DNA of 64,000 nt, from positions 2,666,001 to 2,730,000 of the forward strand of contig JAWIIG010000039.1 in NCBI GenBank assembly GCA_033557465.1, given 5' to 3'. Positions 52,146 to 63,110 of the stretch are shown here, in pieces. Position 1 is the stretch's first letter, and every line of letters starts with the position of its first letter. The stretch is from Ichthyophis bannanicus (Eukaryota; Chordata; Amphibia; Gymnophiona; Ichthyophiidae). The notes beneath the pieces were generated by a model. The model was given only the letters and a program-made list of their open reading frames with translations. It made no database searches and was not told where the DNA came from. The position numbers and the translations under genes are program-made.

Positions 52146-53528
52146 TTAAGACTGGAACAGGTGTTTGAGAACAGCCTGACCAAACAAGGCATCCCGGCGG
52201 GAGTCCTTGTCCAAGCAATAATGGGCTGTGAAGGTATGAACCGAGGCCCAGGTGGCCGCTCGACAGATGTGATCGATGGACACAGAATTTAGATGAGCCA
52301 TAGATGTGGCCATGGCCCTCACATTATGAGCTGTGCCATAGCTCTCCAGAGACAGGTTCTTACTCTGGTAGGCGAAAGAAATACACTGAGCAATCCAATT
52401 GGACAGTGTCCTCTTAGAGACTTTAAGTCCCAAATGAGAGGGATCAAAAGCAACAAAGAGTTGGGAAGACTTTCTATGTTGCTGTGTCCTTTGTAAGTAA
52501 AAGGCAAGAGCTCTCTTACAATCCAGAGTATGAAGATTCCTCTCTGCACTTGATGCATGAGGACCTAGAAAAAAGACAGGTAAATACACCTCTTGATTAA
52601 GATGAAAAGGTGAGACCACTTTAGGCATAAAGTGTGGATTGGTCTTAAGGACTACCTTATCATGATGGAACCTTGTATAAGGTGGATTAGCCACTAAAGC
52701 CTGAAGTTCACTGATGCGGCGAGCTGAGGTGACTGCAATGAGGAAAATAGCCTTCCAGGAAAGAAATTTCAAGGAGGTGGTGACTAAGGGTTCAAAAGGT
52801 GGCTTCATAAGCTGACCAAGAACCAGATTTAAGTCCCATGCCACCGGAGGAGGTCTAATGGGAGGTTTAGTTAAAGTTAGGCCTCTCATGAATCTTGCAA
52901 TAAGAGGATGAGAGGAAATAGGCTGTCCATTGATAGGCATAAGGGATGCTGCGATAGCACTCAAATGGACCCTTACTGAATTTGTCTTAAGGTCTGCATT
53001 GGAGAGATGCAGGAGATATTCCAATAGAGAATTCAAAGGTAGTGCTAGAGGGTCAAGACCCTTCTTAGTACACCAAATGGAAAACCTTTTCCATTTAAAA
53101 GCATAGGAACGTCTAGTAGAAGGTTTTCTGGAAGCATGGAGGATATCCTTCACTTGCTGAGAAAGATTCCAATCCTGAAGGTCTAGGCCTTCAGTAACCA
53201 AGCTCTGCGGTGAAGGGACTTGGGGTTTGGGTGCCACAAAGTCCCCTCCTCCTGGGACAGGAGGTCTGGAGCAGCTCCCAAGTCCAGGGAGGGGGCTTGA
53301 GAGAGATGTAAAAGTAGAGGGTACCACACTTGGCGTGGCCAGCGTGGAGCTATGAGGATCATAGATCCCTCTGGAACTTGAACAGAGTTTTGGGAATAAA
53401 GGGAATGGGTGGAAAGGCGTACAGGAAGCCTTGACCCCAGTGAAGGAGGAAGGCATCCTTGGCCTGAACTCCCCGACACGGAATTCTGGAACAGAACCGG
53501 GGAAGTTCGGCATTCCACGGACTTGCAA
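52146..53528 (-). CDS. DIRS-c tyrosine recombinase (460 codons, open)
   Basis: This enzyme would integrate the circular DNA form of the element. The N-terminal ~110 residues are Pro/Ser-rich and overlap the end of the pol frame. A core-binding domain follows (QQVKDILHASRKPSTRRSYA, about 115-150; SVRVHLSAIAASL). The catalytic domain has SARRISEL (Arg about 270), HNVR (His 401, Arg 404) and HYCLD (Tyr 437), the Arg-His-x-x-Arg-Tyr set. No stop or frameshift is visible. The start chosen is the first start-like codon of the frame; the true start may lie elsewhere in the overlap. DIRS-a, -b and -d copies each lost at least one catalytic residue. Confidence 0.93.
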   Translation of the reverse strand: MQVRGMPNFPGSVPEFRVGEFRPRMPSSFTGVKASCTPFHPFPLFPKLCSSSRGIYDPHSSTLATPSVVPSTFTSLSSPLPGLGSCSRPPVPGGGDFVAPKPQVPSPQSLVTEGLDLQDWNLSQQVKDILHASRKPSTRRSYAFKWKRFSIWCTKKGLDPLALPLNSLLEYLLHLSNADLKTNSVRVHLSAIAASLMPINGQPISSHPLIARFMRGLTLTKPPIRPPPVAWDLNLVLGQLMKPPFEPLVTTSLKFLSWKAIFLIAVTSARRISELQALVANPPYTRFHHDKVVLKTNPHFMPKVVSPFHLNQEVYLPVFFLGPHASSAERNLHTLDCKRALAFYLQRTQQHRKSSQLFVAFDPSHLGLKVSKRTLSNWIAQCISFAYQSKNLSLESYGTAHNVRAMATSMAHLNSVSIDHICRAATWASVHTFTAHYCLDKDSRRDALFGQAVLKHLFQS

Positions 53529-55326
53529 AGAGGTCTATGTCCGGGGTTCCCCATTCTTGGAAGATTCTGAGTACCTGGTCCATATGCAGGGACCATTCGT
53601 GTGGAAGCAGAACTCTACTGAGTCTGTCTGCCCAAGAGTTTTGGATTCCTGGGAGGTATACGGCCAGGAGATGGATTTGATGCTCTCTGGCGAAGGCCCA
53701 CAATCTTAAAGCTTCGTTGCAAAGTGACAGAGAGCCAGTTCCTCCTTGCTTGTTTATGTAAAACATGGCTACTTGATTGTCCGTATGAATGAGGACTGTC
53801 TTGTAGCTGAGCAGGATATGAAAGACCCTGAGAGCTAGAAAAACTGCTCGAAGCTCCAAGTGGTTGATATGAAGAAAGGTCTCCTGTGGAGACCAAGTGC
53901 CCTGAGTGGAGAGGTCTTGTAGATGAGCTCCCCAACCTGTTTGGGAGGCATCTGTTGTGAGGATTGCCTGGGGCAACAACTGTTGAAAGGGGGACCCCAG
54001 CAACAGATTTTGGGTGAATTTCCACCACTGGAGAAACCAAAAGAGGCGCCTGGAGATTACTATTTTGTCTGACAGAGCCCCAGATGCTTGAGTCCACTGG
54101 GTGGACAAAGTCCATTGAGCTGCTCTCATGTGAAGGTGAGCATAAGGGACCACATGCACTGTGGATGCCATGTGGCCTAGCAGTTGCAGCATCTCCCGGG
54201 CAGTTAAATGGCTCTTTGACTGAATCTGGGAGGCTAACTGCACTAGGCGTAGGCAACGGGCCTGAGGGAGATAGGCCCTTGCAGTGGTAGTATCTAACCA
54301 GGCCCCTATGAACTCTAGAGACTGAGTAGGGGTGAGCTGGGACTTTGGGAGGTTTACCACAAGTCCCAGATACTGCAGAATGTGCCTTGTGCGGTCCAGG
54401 GAAGTCTGGGCCTCTGACTGAGATGGAGCTCGGATGAGCCAGTCGTCCAGGTATGGGAATACAAATATTCCCAGAGTGCGTAGAAATGCAGCTACTACTG
54501 CCATGCATTTGGTGAACACTCTTGGAGCAGAGGCCAGACCGAAAGGAAGCACCCTGTATTGTTAATGCTTTCCTTGGAAAAGAAAACGGAGGAAATTTCT
54601 GTGAGATGGATGGATGAGCACATGTGTGTACGCATCCTTGAGATCTAGAGAAGAAAGCCAATCCTGACTCTGAAGGTATGGAAGGAGAGTGCCCAGGGAA
54701 AGCATCTTGAATTTCTCCTTGCATAGAAATTTGTTCAATTCCCTGAGATCTAATATGGGTCTGTAGCCCCCTGTTTTCTTTGGAATGAGAAAATAGGGGG
54801 AGTAAAACCCTGACCCTTGTTGAAGAAGAGATACTTCTTCTATTGCCCCTTGGGCAAGAAGGGTAGCCACCTCCTGACCTAGAAGGTCGAGAAGAGATGT
54901 TGGAGAATTGAAGTGTCTCACCATGGTGTGAGGAGGAAGGTTTGAGAAATGAAGTTTGTAGCCCTCTCTTATGATGGAGAGGGTCCACTGCTCTGCTGTA
55001 ATTTGCTCCCATCTGGGAGCAAAATGAGCTAACCTTCCTGGAATGGTGAGAGGCTCTGGCTGTTTTAGAGCCAGAAAGGCTAAGTTCTCTAGCATCAAGT
55101 CAAAAACCCTGAGGAGGTTGGGACTGCTGAGTTGCAGCAGCCCCTGTAGACTTAGGCCTGGCCTGTTTAGGTTGCTGATGCTCAGTAGCAAAGCGACCTG
55201 TAGATGATTGTTGGCCAGAAGTAGAAGGAAATCTGCCCTTTTTGAAAAAAAACTTCTTGAAAGGTTTTTTCTTGGCAGGAATGGAGGTTGACTTTGAAAG
55301 TCTATCCAGAGCAGAATTTTCTGCAT
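53359..55326 (-). pseudogene. DIRS-c pol: RT, RNase H and methyltransferase-like domain, one nonsense codon
   Basis: RT: AIEEVSLLQQGSGFYSPYFL, RPILDLRELNKFLCKEKF, SSLDLKDAYTHVLIHP (Asp), FPYLDDWLI (Asp pair). RNase H: LTTDASQTGWGAHL, LELRAVFLALRVFH, IHTDNQVAMFYINK and SWADRLSR supply the Asp-Glu-Asp-Asp set. The C-terminal region DIDLFASPWNAELPRF, LYAFPPIPFIPKTL and the downstream APRWPRQ fits the Dam-like methyltransferase domain described in DIRS elements. A single TAC-to-TAA change (codon 54564-54562; base 54562) stops the frame after FQGKH, where DIRS-d reads TAC. The 5' part overlaps the gag end. Confidence 0.93.
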
Positions 55327-57253
55327 CCATTTGAGTAGCTTTTATTTGCCATTCTTTGCCAAACAGGTTTTCACCTGTACAGGGAAGATTTCCTAAGCCA
55401 TCCTGGACCCAAGGTTCTAAATCAGAAGCTTGGAGCCAAGCAATTCTGGGAGCAGCTATGGCAATGGCCGAAGCTCTGCTGGCACCTTCAAAGGAGTCAA
55501 AAGCTGCACGGTTGGAAAACTTTGAAATGTCTTGAGTATTCTTAAGCCAAAGAAGGAATTCTTCCCTTTTATCCTCTGGAAGAAAAGTGTTCTTTATTTA
55601 TTTATTTAGAGAGTTTTGTATACCGCCTTATCCTTCAATCAAAGCGGTCACAACACAATTGGGGGATACATTTAACACGCGGGGATATGAGACACATACA
55701 CTAATACTTACAGGGAACATGGGCAATAGAGGGTTAAGTGGCTTGCCCAAGACCACAAGGAGCACCTGTGGAACTAGAAACCCCAGTCCTTCCGGCCCAA
55801 GGTTGCTGTCCTCTAGTGGGATTTGAACCCCCGACCTTCCGGCCTGAAGTACCTTGCCCCAACCACTAGGCTACTCCTCCCTAAAAGGGAGGAAAGTGTG
55901 CAGTTTATCTGCAACTTCTTTCAGAAACATACCCATGTAAAGACTATAGGAGTTGATTCTGGCAATGAGCATACTGGCTTGGAAGATTTTCCTACCAAAA
56001 GCATCCAAGGTCCTGCATTCTCTTCCTGGAGGGGCAGAGGAGTGTCTTTTTGCACTCTTTATCCTTTTCATAGCTGACTGCACCACAATAGAATGGTGAG
56101 GAAACCATGTTTTATGAAAACCAGGACAAGGAGGGACACGGTACATAGTGTCCAATCTTCGAGAATGAGGAGAGATAGTGAGAGGAGTCTCCCATAAGCC
56201 AATCATGTGCTCATAAAGAATCTCATGAATTGGCAAGGTGACTGCCTCCTTAGGAGCCTTAGAATAACCTAAAATATCCAATTTTTTAGCTCTAGGCTCT
56301 GATTCAGAGGTTACTGAAATAGAAAGTCCTTTAGCCACTTCTCTTATGAAGTCTTGAAAGGACAAGTCCTCAGGAGAAGACATTCTTCTTTTTGGAGAAG
56401 GCGGCTCTTCAGGAAGGGCTATGGATACTTCAGCAGACTCCTCCGATGTATCAGAATCTTCAGAGGAATCAAAGTATCTCCTGTCCGGGTGCTCTTCTAA
56501 AGCTCGATACGCGTACCGCGCGGTATCGACATCGGGCGTCATCGGTACCGGTTCGGTACCGATGAGCATCCCTGGACAGGGAACCGCTGCAGTCGGCATC
56601 CTGGTTGATGTCGATGCAGTCGGTACCGGTACCGACCCTGGTGCCGGTACCGGAGCCAATACCGACAACGGGGTTTGTTGTGGTATCAGCGGCGTCGCAG
56701 CTTGGATGAAGGCCTTGATAGCCTGCTGCATGGATAGAACATTCTGATCCATCAACGCCATGAATGCCTGGAATTCGGTACCGGAAGGTTGCGCCGGTAC
56801 CCCAGAGCATTCTAACAGGTTATCGGTCGAGGCCGTGCCATCGATGTCAACCTGTAATCCCATAGGAGGAGCTTTGTAAGCCGGAGCTTCCCGCCGGGGT
56901 TGTTTTGCCGGTGCGGAATCCTCGAGAGCAAGCCCGGAGGCATCTCGATGCTTGGAAGGAGATCTACCCTTCGAGGACCGGCTGGATTTATGTTTGGTTA
57001 CCTGAGATCCATGGGAGGAAGAAGCAGCCCTGGAAGACATCGATGCCACTGAAGCTGCATCAGAGGGAAACAGCACATGGAGCTTGGCTGCTCGGTTCTG
57101 TAAACCTCGTTTAGACATCAAAGAGCAGGACGAACAATCTGAGATGGAGTGTTCAGGACCCAAACATTTAAGACACCATTCATGGGTGTCGGTAACAGAA
57201 ATAGTACCGCTGCACTTAGTGCATTTTTTAAACCCGGAGGCTGGTTTTTCCAT
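55100..57253 (-). pseudogene. DIRS-c gag, interrupted by a SINE
   Basis: The frame opens MEKPASGFKKCTKCSGTISV with the zinc array (CTKC...WCLKCLGPEHSISDC). It proceeds through a Ser-rich segment, the GGTACCG-coded Pro/Val/Ser/Thr linker and the acidic RRYFDSSEDSDTSEESAE. PSPKRRMSSPEDLSFQDFI and ECRTLDAFGRKIFQASML follow. At 55890 a SINE interrupts after VADKLHTFLP. Beyond it the same protein resumes at 55581 with DKREEFLLWLKNTQ and ends in a basic tail (KKKPFKKFFFKKGRF) at 55100. Without the SINE the frame would be about 615 codons with no stop. Confidence 0.92.
55591..55890 (-). repeat. tRNA-headed SINE inserted in DIRS-c gag
   Basis: The head (right side, minus strand) has AGCCTAGTGGTTGGGGCAAG and B-box GGTTCAAATCC. 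The core TTGGGCAAGCCACTTAACCC and tail TATACAAAACTCT with AAATAAATAAA are on the left. A near-perfect duplication GAAAAGTGT/GGAAAGTGT (55582-55590 and 55891-55899) flanks it. Confidence 0.9.
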
Positions 57254-57637
57254 GAGGAAAAATTCCTTGTGGAGCCTAAGGCCCAAAAGAAGAAAAACAC
57301 ACTAAGTGAGGGAAAAATATGTTCTTTTTTTTTTTTTATAAGAAAAGAAAGAAAAACCGGCGGTACCGGTCCGAGTCGGGGGAGGCAGACACGCGACCAA
57401 AGAAATAAAATAAAACAAAGAACTTCTTCAGCGGTGACAGGAACACGACCTGCTGGCTCTGGGGCAAAGAAGAACTGAGGAGAGGCGGTTAGGAAAGGCG
57501 GGAAGGCAGCGCGCAGGCGCTGTGGGATGCTCCCAAAAGCTTTCCTTTTTTGGGAAGCTGGGGAACGTTCCCGCGCAGGCTCCGTCGGTACCGACGTACC
57601 CATATGTGAAGACTCATTCCTGCTTGTTCCTGGAGAT

Positions 57638-58235
57638 TAGGTTGTCCATTTAGAGGCTTGAAGGAAGCTGCAATAGTACTCAAATGGACCCTCACTGAGT
57701 TTGTCTTAAGTCCTGCATTGGATAAATGAAGGAGGCACTCCAGTAATGATTCCAGAGGTATGGCAATGGAGTTAAGTCCCTTCTGCGAATACCATATGGT
57801 AAACCTTTTCCACTTGAAAGCATAAGAGCGTCTTGTGGAAGGCTTCCTGGAAGCATAAAGGATATCCTTTATTTGCTGAGGGAGGTTAAGATCATGGAGA
57901 TCTAGGCCTTCAGCAACCAAGCTCTCAGATACAGAGCCTGGGGATTGGGATGCCATAACATTCCGTCCTCCTGAGATAGGAGATCTGGAACAGACCCTAA
58001 CTCCAGGGAGGGAGCTTGAGAGAGATGTAGAAGCAGAGGGTACCACACTTGCCGTGGCCAATGTGGAGCTATGAGAATCATACGGCCTCTGTCTCTCTGA
58101 AGCTTGAACAGGGTTTTGGGAATTAGGGGAATGTGTGGAAAGGCATACAGGAAGTCTTGACCCCAGTAAAGGAGGAAAGCATCCCTGGCCTGAGCCCCCT
58201 GAGCCGGATGTTTGGCATTCCACTTCCCCGGTTCT
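57638..58235 (-). pseudogene. DIRS-d recombinase, N-terminal piece
   Basis: It continues directly from 51672 once DIRS-c is removed. It encodes FKPLNGQP, TNSVRVHLSTIAASF, STRRSYAFKWKRFTIWYSQK and SLPQQIKDILYASRK-type sequence, open for about 200 codons. The apparent open frame 57489-58247 is a chance fusion with the DIRS-c leader. Confidence 0.85.
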
Positions 58236-58397
58236 TCGGCAAGCCACTTAACCCTCCATAGCCCATGTTCCCTATAAAATAGTTATCTCCAAGTTATAAT
58301 GCCCTATTCAATGTAATTTCAGTTTGTTCAATGTAAACAGCACTGATGCAGAATAGCACGGTATATAAGAGAATATAAATAAATAAAATAAATAAAT
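58236..58397 (+). repeat. SINE/L2 tail insert with local inversion
   Basis: GGCAAGCCACTTAACCCTCC, CAATGTAAACAGCACTGATG and GCACGGTATATAAGAG with an AAATAAATAA tail, flanked by ATTCCAC on both sides. At its left edge TTCCCCGGTTCT is the reverse complement of AGAACCGGGGAA, which is missing from its normal place just upstream. Confidence 0.72.
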
Positions 58398-58446
58398 AAA
58401 TTCCACGGACTTGCAAAGAGGTCTATGTCCGGGGTTCGCCAAATTT

Positions 58447-61438
58447 AGAAACATAGAAACATGACGACAGAAAAAGACCACATGGCCTATCCAGTCTGTC
58501 CTTCCATAACAACAACTACAACAGTCCACTTTTTACCTTTAGAGATCCTCTGTGTTGGTCCCATGCTTTTTTGAATTCAGTTACTGTCCTCATCTCTACC
58601 ACCTCCACTGGAAGACTATTCCATGGATCCACTACTCTTTCTGTAAAGAAATATTTCCGCATATCACTCCTGAATCTATCTCCCTTCACCATCATCCTAT
58701 GTCCCCTCGTAGCAAAACTTGCCTTCAATTGAAAGAGGCTCTCTCCCTGAACATTTATGCCATGGAGGTATTTAAACATCTCAGTCATATCACCTCTATC
58801 CCGCCTTTCCTCTAAGGTGTACATATTAAGATCCTTAAGTCTGTCCTCATATGCTTTATAAATGAAGCCCATTAATCATTTTAGTAGCAACCCTCTGCAC
58901 CGACTCCATCCTGTTCACATCCTTTTGAAGGTGCAGTCTCCAGAATTGCACACCATACTCTAAATGAGGTCACACCAAAGACTTATATAGAGGCATTATC
59001 ACCTCCTTTTTTCTGCTAGCCATTCCTCTTTGTATGCACCCAAGCATCCTTCTAGCTTTTGCCGTCGCCTTTTCTACCTGTTTAGCTACTTTAAGATCAT
59101 CAGACACAACCACGCCTAGGTCCCACTCTTCTTTAGTGGACATAAGTACTTCACCTCCTATACTGTATTGCTCCCTTGGATTGCTGCAGCCCAAATGCAT
59201 GACCTTACATTTTTTAACATCAAATCCCAGCTGCCAAATTCTAGACCATTCTTCAAGCTTAGCTAGATCCTTCCTCATGTTATCTACACCTTCCTGGGTG
59301 TCTACTCTATTGCAGATTTTGGTATCATCTGCAAAGAGGCAAACCTTACCCGACAGCCCTTCCGCTATATCACTAACAAAGAAGTTAAAAAGAATCGGAC
59401 CAAGGACAGATCCCTGGGGCACACCACTGGTAACATCCTTCTCCTCAGAGTGAGCTCCATTTACTTGTACTCTTTGTCGCCTCCCACCCAACCAATTTCT
59501 AACCCAAGCAGTAACTTTAGGGTCCATCCCTAGGGTGCTCAGTTTGTTTATAAGGTGCCTGTGAGGAACAGTGTCAAAGGCTTTACTGAAATCTAAATAC
59601 ACCATATCTAGAGCTCTCCCCTCGGTCCAACTCCCTGGTCACCCAGTCAAAGAAATCAATCAGATTTGTCTGACAAGACCTGCCTCTGGTGAATCCATAC
59701 TGCCTCGGATCCTGTAATCCACTGGACTCCAGAAACCTCACTATTTTCTCTTTCAGCAGCGTTTCCAATAATTTACTCACCACCGAAGTTAAACTAACTG
59801 GCCTGTAGTTTTCAACCACATCCTTACTTCCGCTTTTGTGTAAAGGCACCACATGAGCCTCTCTCCAGTCCTTTGGCACCACTCCCGACTCCAACGAAGC
59901 ATTGAAAAGGTCAGTCAGTGGAGCTGCTAGAACGTCCCCAAGTTCCCTCAGTATTCTAGGGTGTATCCCATCTGGTTCCATTGCTTTGTCTACTTTAAGC
60001 TGAGCTAGTTTCTCACGAACACAGTCTTCTGAAAATTGTTCAAGATGTCCCTCGCTTCTGTTCTTATTTGTGGGTGTTTTCTGAGGTCCTGCTCCTGGTT
60101 CTTCATCTGTGAACACAGAACAAAAATATTTGTTAAGCAATTCCGCTTTATCCTTATCAGCTTTTACATATTCCCCCCCTGCACCCTTGAGTCTGACAAT
60201 ACCACTTTTGCCCTCCCTTTTCTCACTAATATATCTGAAAAATGTCTTATCTCCCCATTTTATTGCATTGGCTATTTCCTCCTCCTTTTGAATCTTTGCC
60301 TTCTTGACTACTTTGCTAGCTTCTCTAAGTTTTTCCAAATACAGATGCCTGTTTTCCTCTCTCTGTGATCTCTTGTATTTCATGAAGGCCTCCCTCTTTT
60401 TCTTCACTTTTTCAGCTACTTCCTTTGAAAACCATAGCGGTCTCCTGTTCCTTTTGCCTTTATTTACCATTTTAACAAAAAGGTTGGTTGCCCTTAAAAT
60501 ACCCCCTTTCAGTTTTGCCCACTGTTTTTCTACATCCCCCAGCTGTTCCCATCCCACTAACGACTCCCTGAGGTATTGGCCCATCTTCGCAAAGTTAGTC
60601 TTCCTAAAGTCTAAGATCCTCACCTTGGAATGGATTCTAACAGCCCTAGTCCTAATACTGAACCACACCATCTGGCGATCACTGGATGCAAAATGATCTC
60701 CCACTACAACATCAGAAACACTTTCACCATTGGTAAGCACCAAGTCCAGTATGGTCCCTTCACGTGTGGGGTCTGTTACCAATTGCCTGAATAGTTCTTC
60801 CTGTAGAGAATCCAGGATCTCCTTACTTCTAGATGATACTGCAGCAGGAATGTGCCAATCAACATCTGGCATATTGAAATCTCCTATCAGTAGCACTTCC
60901 CCTTTCCTAGCAATGCTGCGTATGTCTTCAATTAACTCTCTGTCCACCTCTTCCTCTTGTGAGGGAGGTCTGTATATCACACCAATATAAATAGATTTCT
61001 GTTTCCCCCTTTCTAGTTTAACCCACAAATCCTCCTCTCTCCCTTTTAAGCTCTGTAATTCCAAAGCTTTAATAGTAGTTTTTACATATAGTGCCACTCC
61101 TCCTCCCCTTCTTCCTACCCTGTCCTTTCTGAATAAAGTATAGCCAGGTATAGTTACATCCCAGTCCTGTAACTGCCACTAAATCCAACTCAGCCACTCC
61201 CACCAAAGCTTCAACTTCAGGGATCTTATTTCCCATGCTACGGGCATTAATACACACTGCTTTCCATATGTTACCCCTGTTACCCATTTCCATAAAGGTA
61301 TTTAATGTATCACCTACCTGGGGGCTTTCACTTACCTGGGGGCTTTCTTCACCCATCCCCAACGAATCTAGTTTAAAGCCCTCTTCAGTAGATTAGCCAG
61401 TCTACTACCGAAGATGCGTTGACCTTTCTTGGACAGAT
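58447..61438 (-). mobile_element. CR1-A LINE inserted in DIRS-d
   Basis: The largest CR1-A copy: all of ORF2 and the end of ORF1, with a GTTTCTAT-type 3' end at 58447 and 5' truncation at about 61438. The interrupted DIRS sequence CGCCAAATTTA...ATCTTGGCCACCTGG is continuous in DIRS-a near 9565-9600. Confidence 0.9.
58516..61362 (-). pseudogene. CR1-A ORF2 (endonuclease and RT), nearly complete
   Basis: The N-terminal frame (61069-61362) holds AVCINARSMGNKIPEVEALV and DLVAVTGLGCNYTWLY; a frameshift near 61090 follows. Frame 59583-61097 carries the endonuclease blocks IGVIYRPPSQEEE, VLLIGDFNMPDVDWHIPA and SSDRQMVWFSI, then the RT start (GSKDVVENYRPVSLTSVVSK, GFTRGRSCQTNL). Frame 58970-59605 has VYLDFSKAFDTVPHRHL, SGVPQGSVLGPILFNFF and LFADDTKICN. 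Frame 58516-58872 is the C-terminus. Three frame breaks separate them; catalytic residues are intact. Confidence 0.9.
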
Positions 61439-62097
61439 GAAAAATCTTGGCCACCTGGTCTGCATGCAGAGACCACTCGTGTGGAAGCAGAACTCGACTA
61501 AGTCTGTCTGCCCAAGAATTTTGTATGCCTGGAAGACACACTGCCAGGAGATGAATCTGATGCTCTCTGGCGAGGGCCCATAGTCACAAAGCTTCATTAC
61601 AAAGCGACAGAGAGCCTGTTCCCCCCTGCTTGTTCACGTAGAACATGGCTACTTGATTGTCCGTACGAATGAGGACTGTCTTGTAGCTGAGCAGGGTGTG
61701 GAACACTCGAAGAGCAAGGAAGATTGCTCTAAGCTCCAAGAGATTGATGTGTAGATGAGTCTCCTGTGGAGACCAGGTGCCTTGGGTGGAGAGGTCTTGC
61801 AGATGAGCTACCCAACCCATCGGAGAATTGTCTGTTGTGAGAGTTGCCTGGGGAAAGGGTTGTTGGAAAGGGGACCCCAGCATAGGTTTTGAGTGGATAA
61901 AGTCCACTGAGCTGCCTTCATATGGAGGCGAGCATAGGGAACCACATGCACAGTAGATGCCATGTGGCCTAGTAGTTGTAGCATTTCTCAGGCAGTGAGA
62001 TGAGGCTTTAGCACTGCTTGAGAAGCTAACTGCACCATGCGAAGGCAACGGGCCTAAGGAAGATAGGCCCTTGCCTTTCTCGTATCCAGGAAAGCTC
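61439..62097 (-). pseudogene. DIRS-d RNase H region
   Basis: LTTDNSPMGWVAHLQDLST (TDAS here TDNS), LELRAIFLALRVFHTLLSYK, IRTDNQVAMFYVNKQGG and the SESIRFISWQCVFQ/LGQTDLVEFCFH region are read in two frames. The frame is broken near 61590. Confidence 0.85.
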
Positions 62098-62272
62098 CTA
62101 TTTATTTATTTATTTTATTTATTAACAATTCTTATATACCGCACTATTATCCATCAGCGCGGTTTACATTGAACAGAAACATCAGACAATTTACAAATGT
62201 CTGGTCATTACATTTAACAGGGAGTAGAAATTGGAGAAACGGGAAAACTATATACATTGGTATAGACTAAAG
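62098..62272 (-). repeat. L2-type 3' end inserted in DIRS-d pol
   Basis: ATTTATTTATTTATTTTATT at the left, then ATATACCGCACTATTATCC, GCGCGGTTTACATTGAACAG and AATGTCTGGTCATTACATTT. The flanking pol sequence (AAGCTCCTA and ACTAAAGACTGAGT) is continuous in DIRS-c near 54305-54325. Confidence 0.8.
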
Positions 62273-63110
62273 ACTGAGTGGGAGTTAGACTGGATTTTGG
62301 GATGTTTATTACCAGACCCAAATACTGAAGGACACGCATTGTGCAGGACAGAGAAGAAGTCCTGGCCTCTGACTCTTTTGGGGCTCGAATGAGCCAGTCG
62401 TCTAAGTGGGGAAGACGAATATCCCTAGAGTGCGGAGAAATGCTGCTACCACAGCCATGCATTTCGTGAACACCCTTGTCGCTGAGGCCAGGTCAAAAGG
62501 AAGCACCCTGTATTGGTAATGCTTTCCTTGAAAAAGGAACCGAAGGAACCTTCTTTGAGTGGATGGATGAGAACATGGGTGTACGCATCCTTGAGATCTA
62601 GAGAACAAAGCCAATCCTGACTCTGAAGGTATGGCAGCAGAGTTCTGAGAGAAATCATCTTGAATTTCTCTTTGACTAGGAATTTGTTCAATTCTCTGAG
62701 GTCCAAGATAGGTATGTATCCCCCTGTTTTCTTTGGGATAAGGAAATAGGGGGAGTAAAAGCCTGTACCCTGCTGATGGATGGGTACTTCTTCTATTGCC
62801 CCTTGGGCAAGAAGCATAGTAACCTCCTGACCTAACAGGATGATGAGAGAGGTCGGAGAATTGAACTGCCTTATCATTGTGGGAGGGGGCATGCTCGAAA
62901 AATGAAGCTTGTACCCCTCTTTTATGATGGAGAGTGTCCAAAGCTCTGCTGTTATCTGCCCCCATCTGGGGGCAAAGTAACACAACCTTCCTGGAATGGT
63001 GGAAGGCTCTGGTCCAATGAGAGCCAGGAAGGCTAAGTTCTCTAGCTGAAAGTCAAAGGCCTTGTAGAGGCTGAGACTTGGCAGTCTTTGCTTTTCTCTG
63101 TTTGGGTGGT
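62273..63110 (-). pseudogene. DIRS-d reverse transcriptase
   Basis: AIEEVPIHQQGTGFYSPYFL, LDLRELNKFLVKEKFKMISL and CSLDLKDAYTHVLIHP are in frame 62446-63411. A 1-bp loss near 62550 (HPLKEGSF instead of HPTHRRFL) moves the rest to 62402-62983 and 62214-62462, where LPHLDDWLIRAPKESEARTS gives the Asp pair. The YLDD Tyr is His here. Confidence 0.87.

Larger units (their letters stand above)
51673..57637 (-). mobile_element. DIRS-c: near-intact DIRS1-like retrotransposon
   Basis: 5965 bp including a 300-bp SINE. The left end AGCACAGTTACTTACTTG and right end TGCTTGTTCCTGGAGAT carry inverted repeats of about 170 bp (51694-51863 and 57466-57637). Both ends share a peculiar TTCCCAAAAAAGGAAAGC where other copies read CCAATAGGAAAGC, so both were copied from one template. 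Gag, pol and recombinase overlap in the usual DIRS order. Only one nonsense codon and the SINE interrupt coding. The flanks join as GAGGAAA|TAGGTTG with no target duplication, matching the intact recombinase sequence of other copies. Confidence 0.95.

Noticed and set aside
57489..58247. 252-codon frame combining recombinase and leader sequence
   Set aside because: It crosses the DIRS-c/DIRS-d boundary at 57637, so the C-terminal part is the antisense-free leader of DIRS-c and not recombinase.
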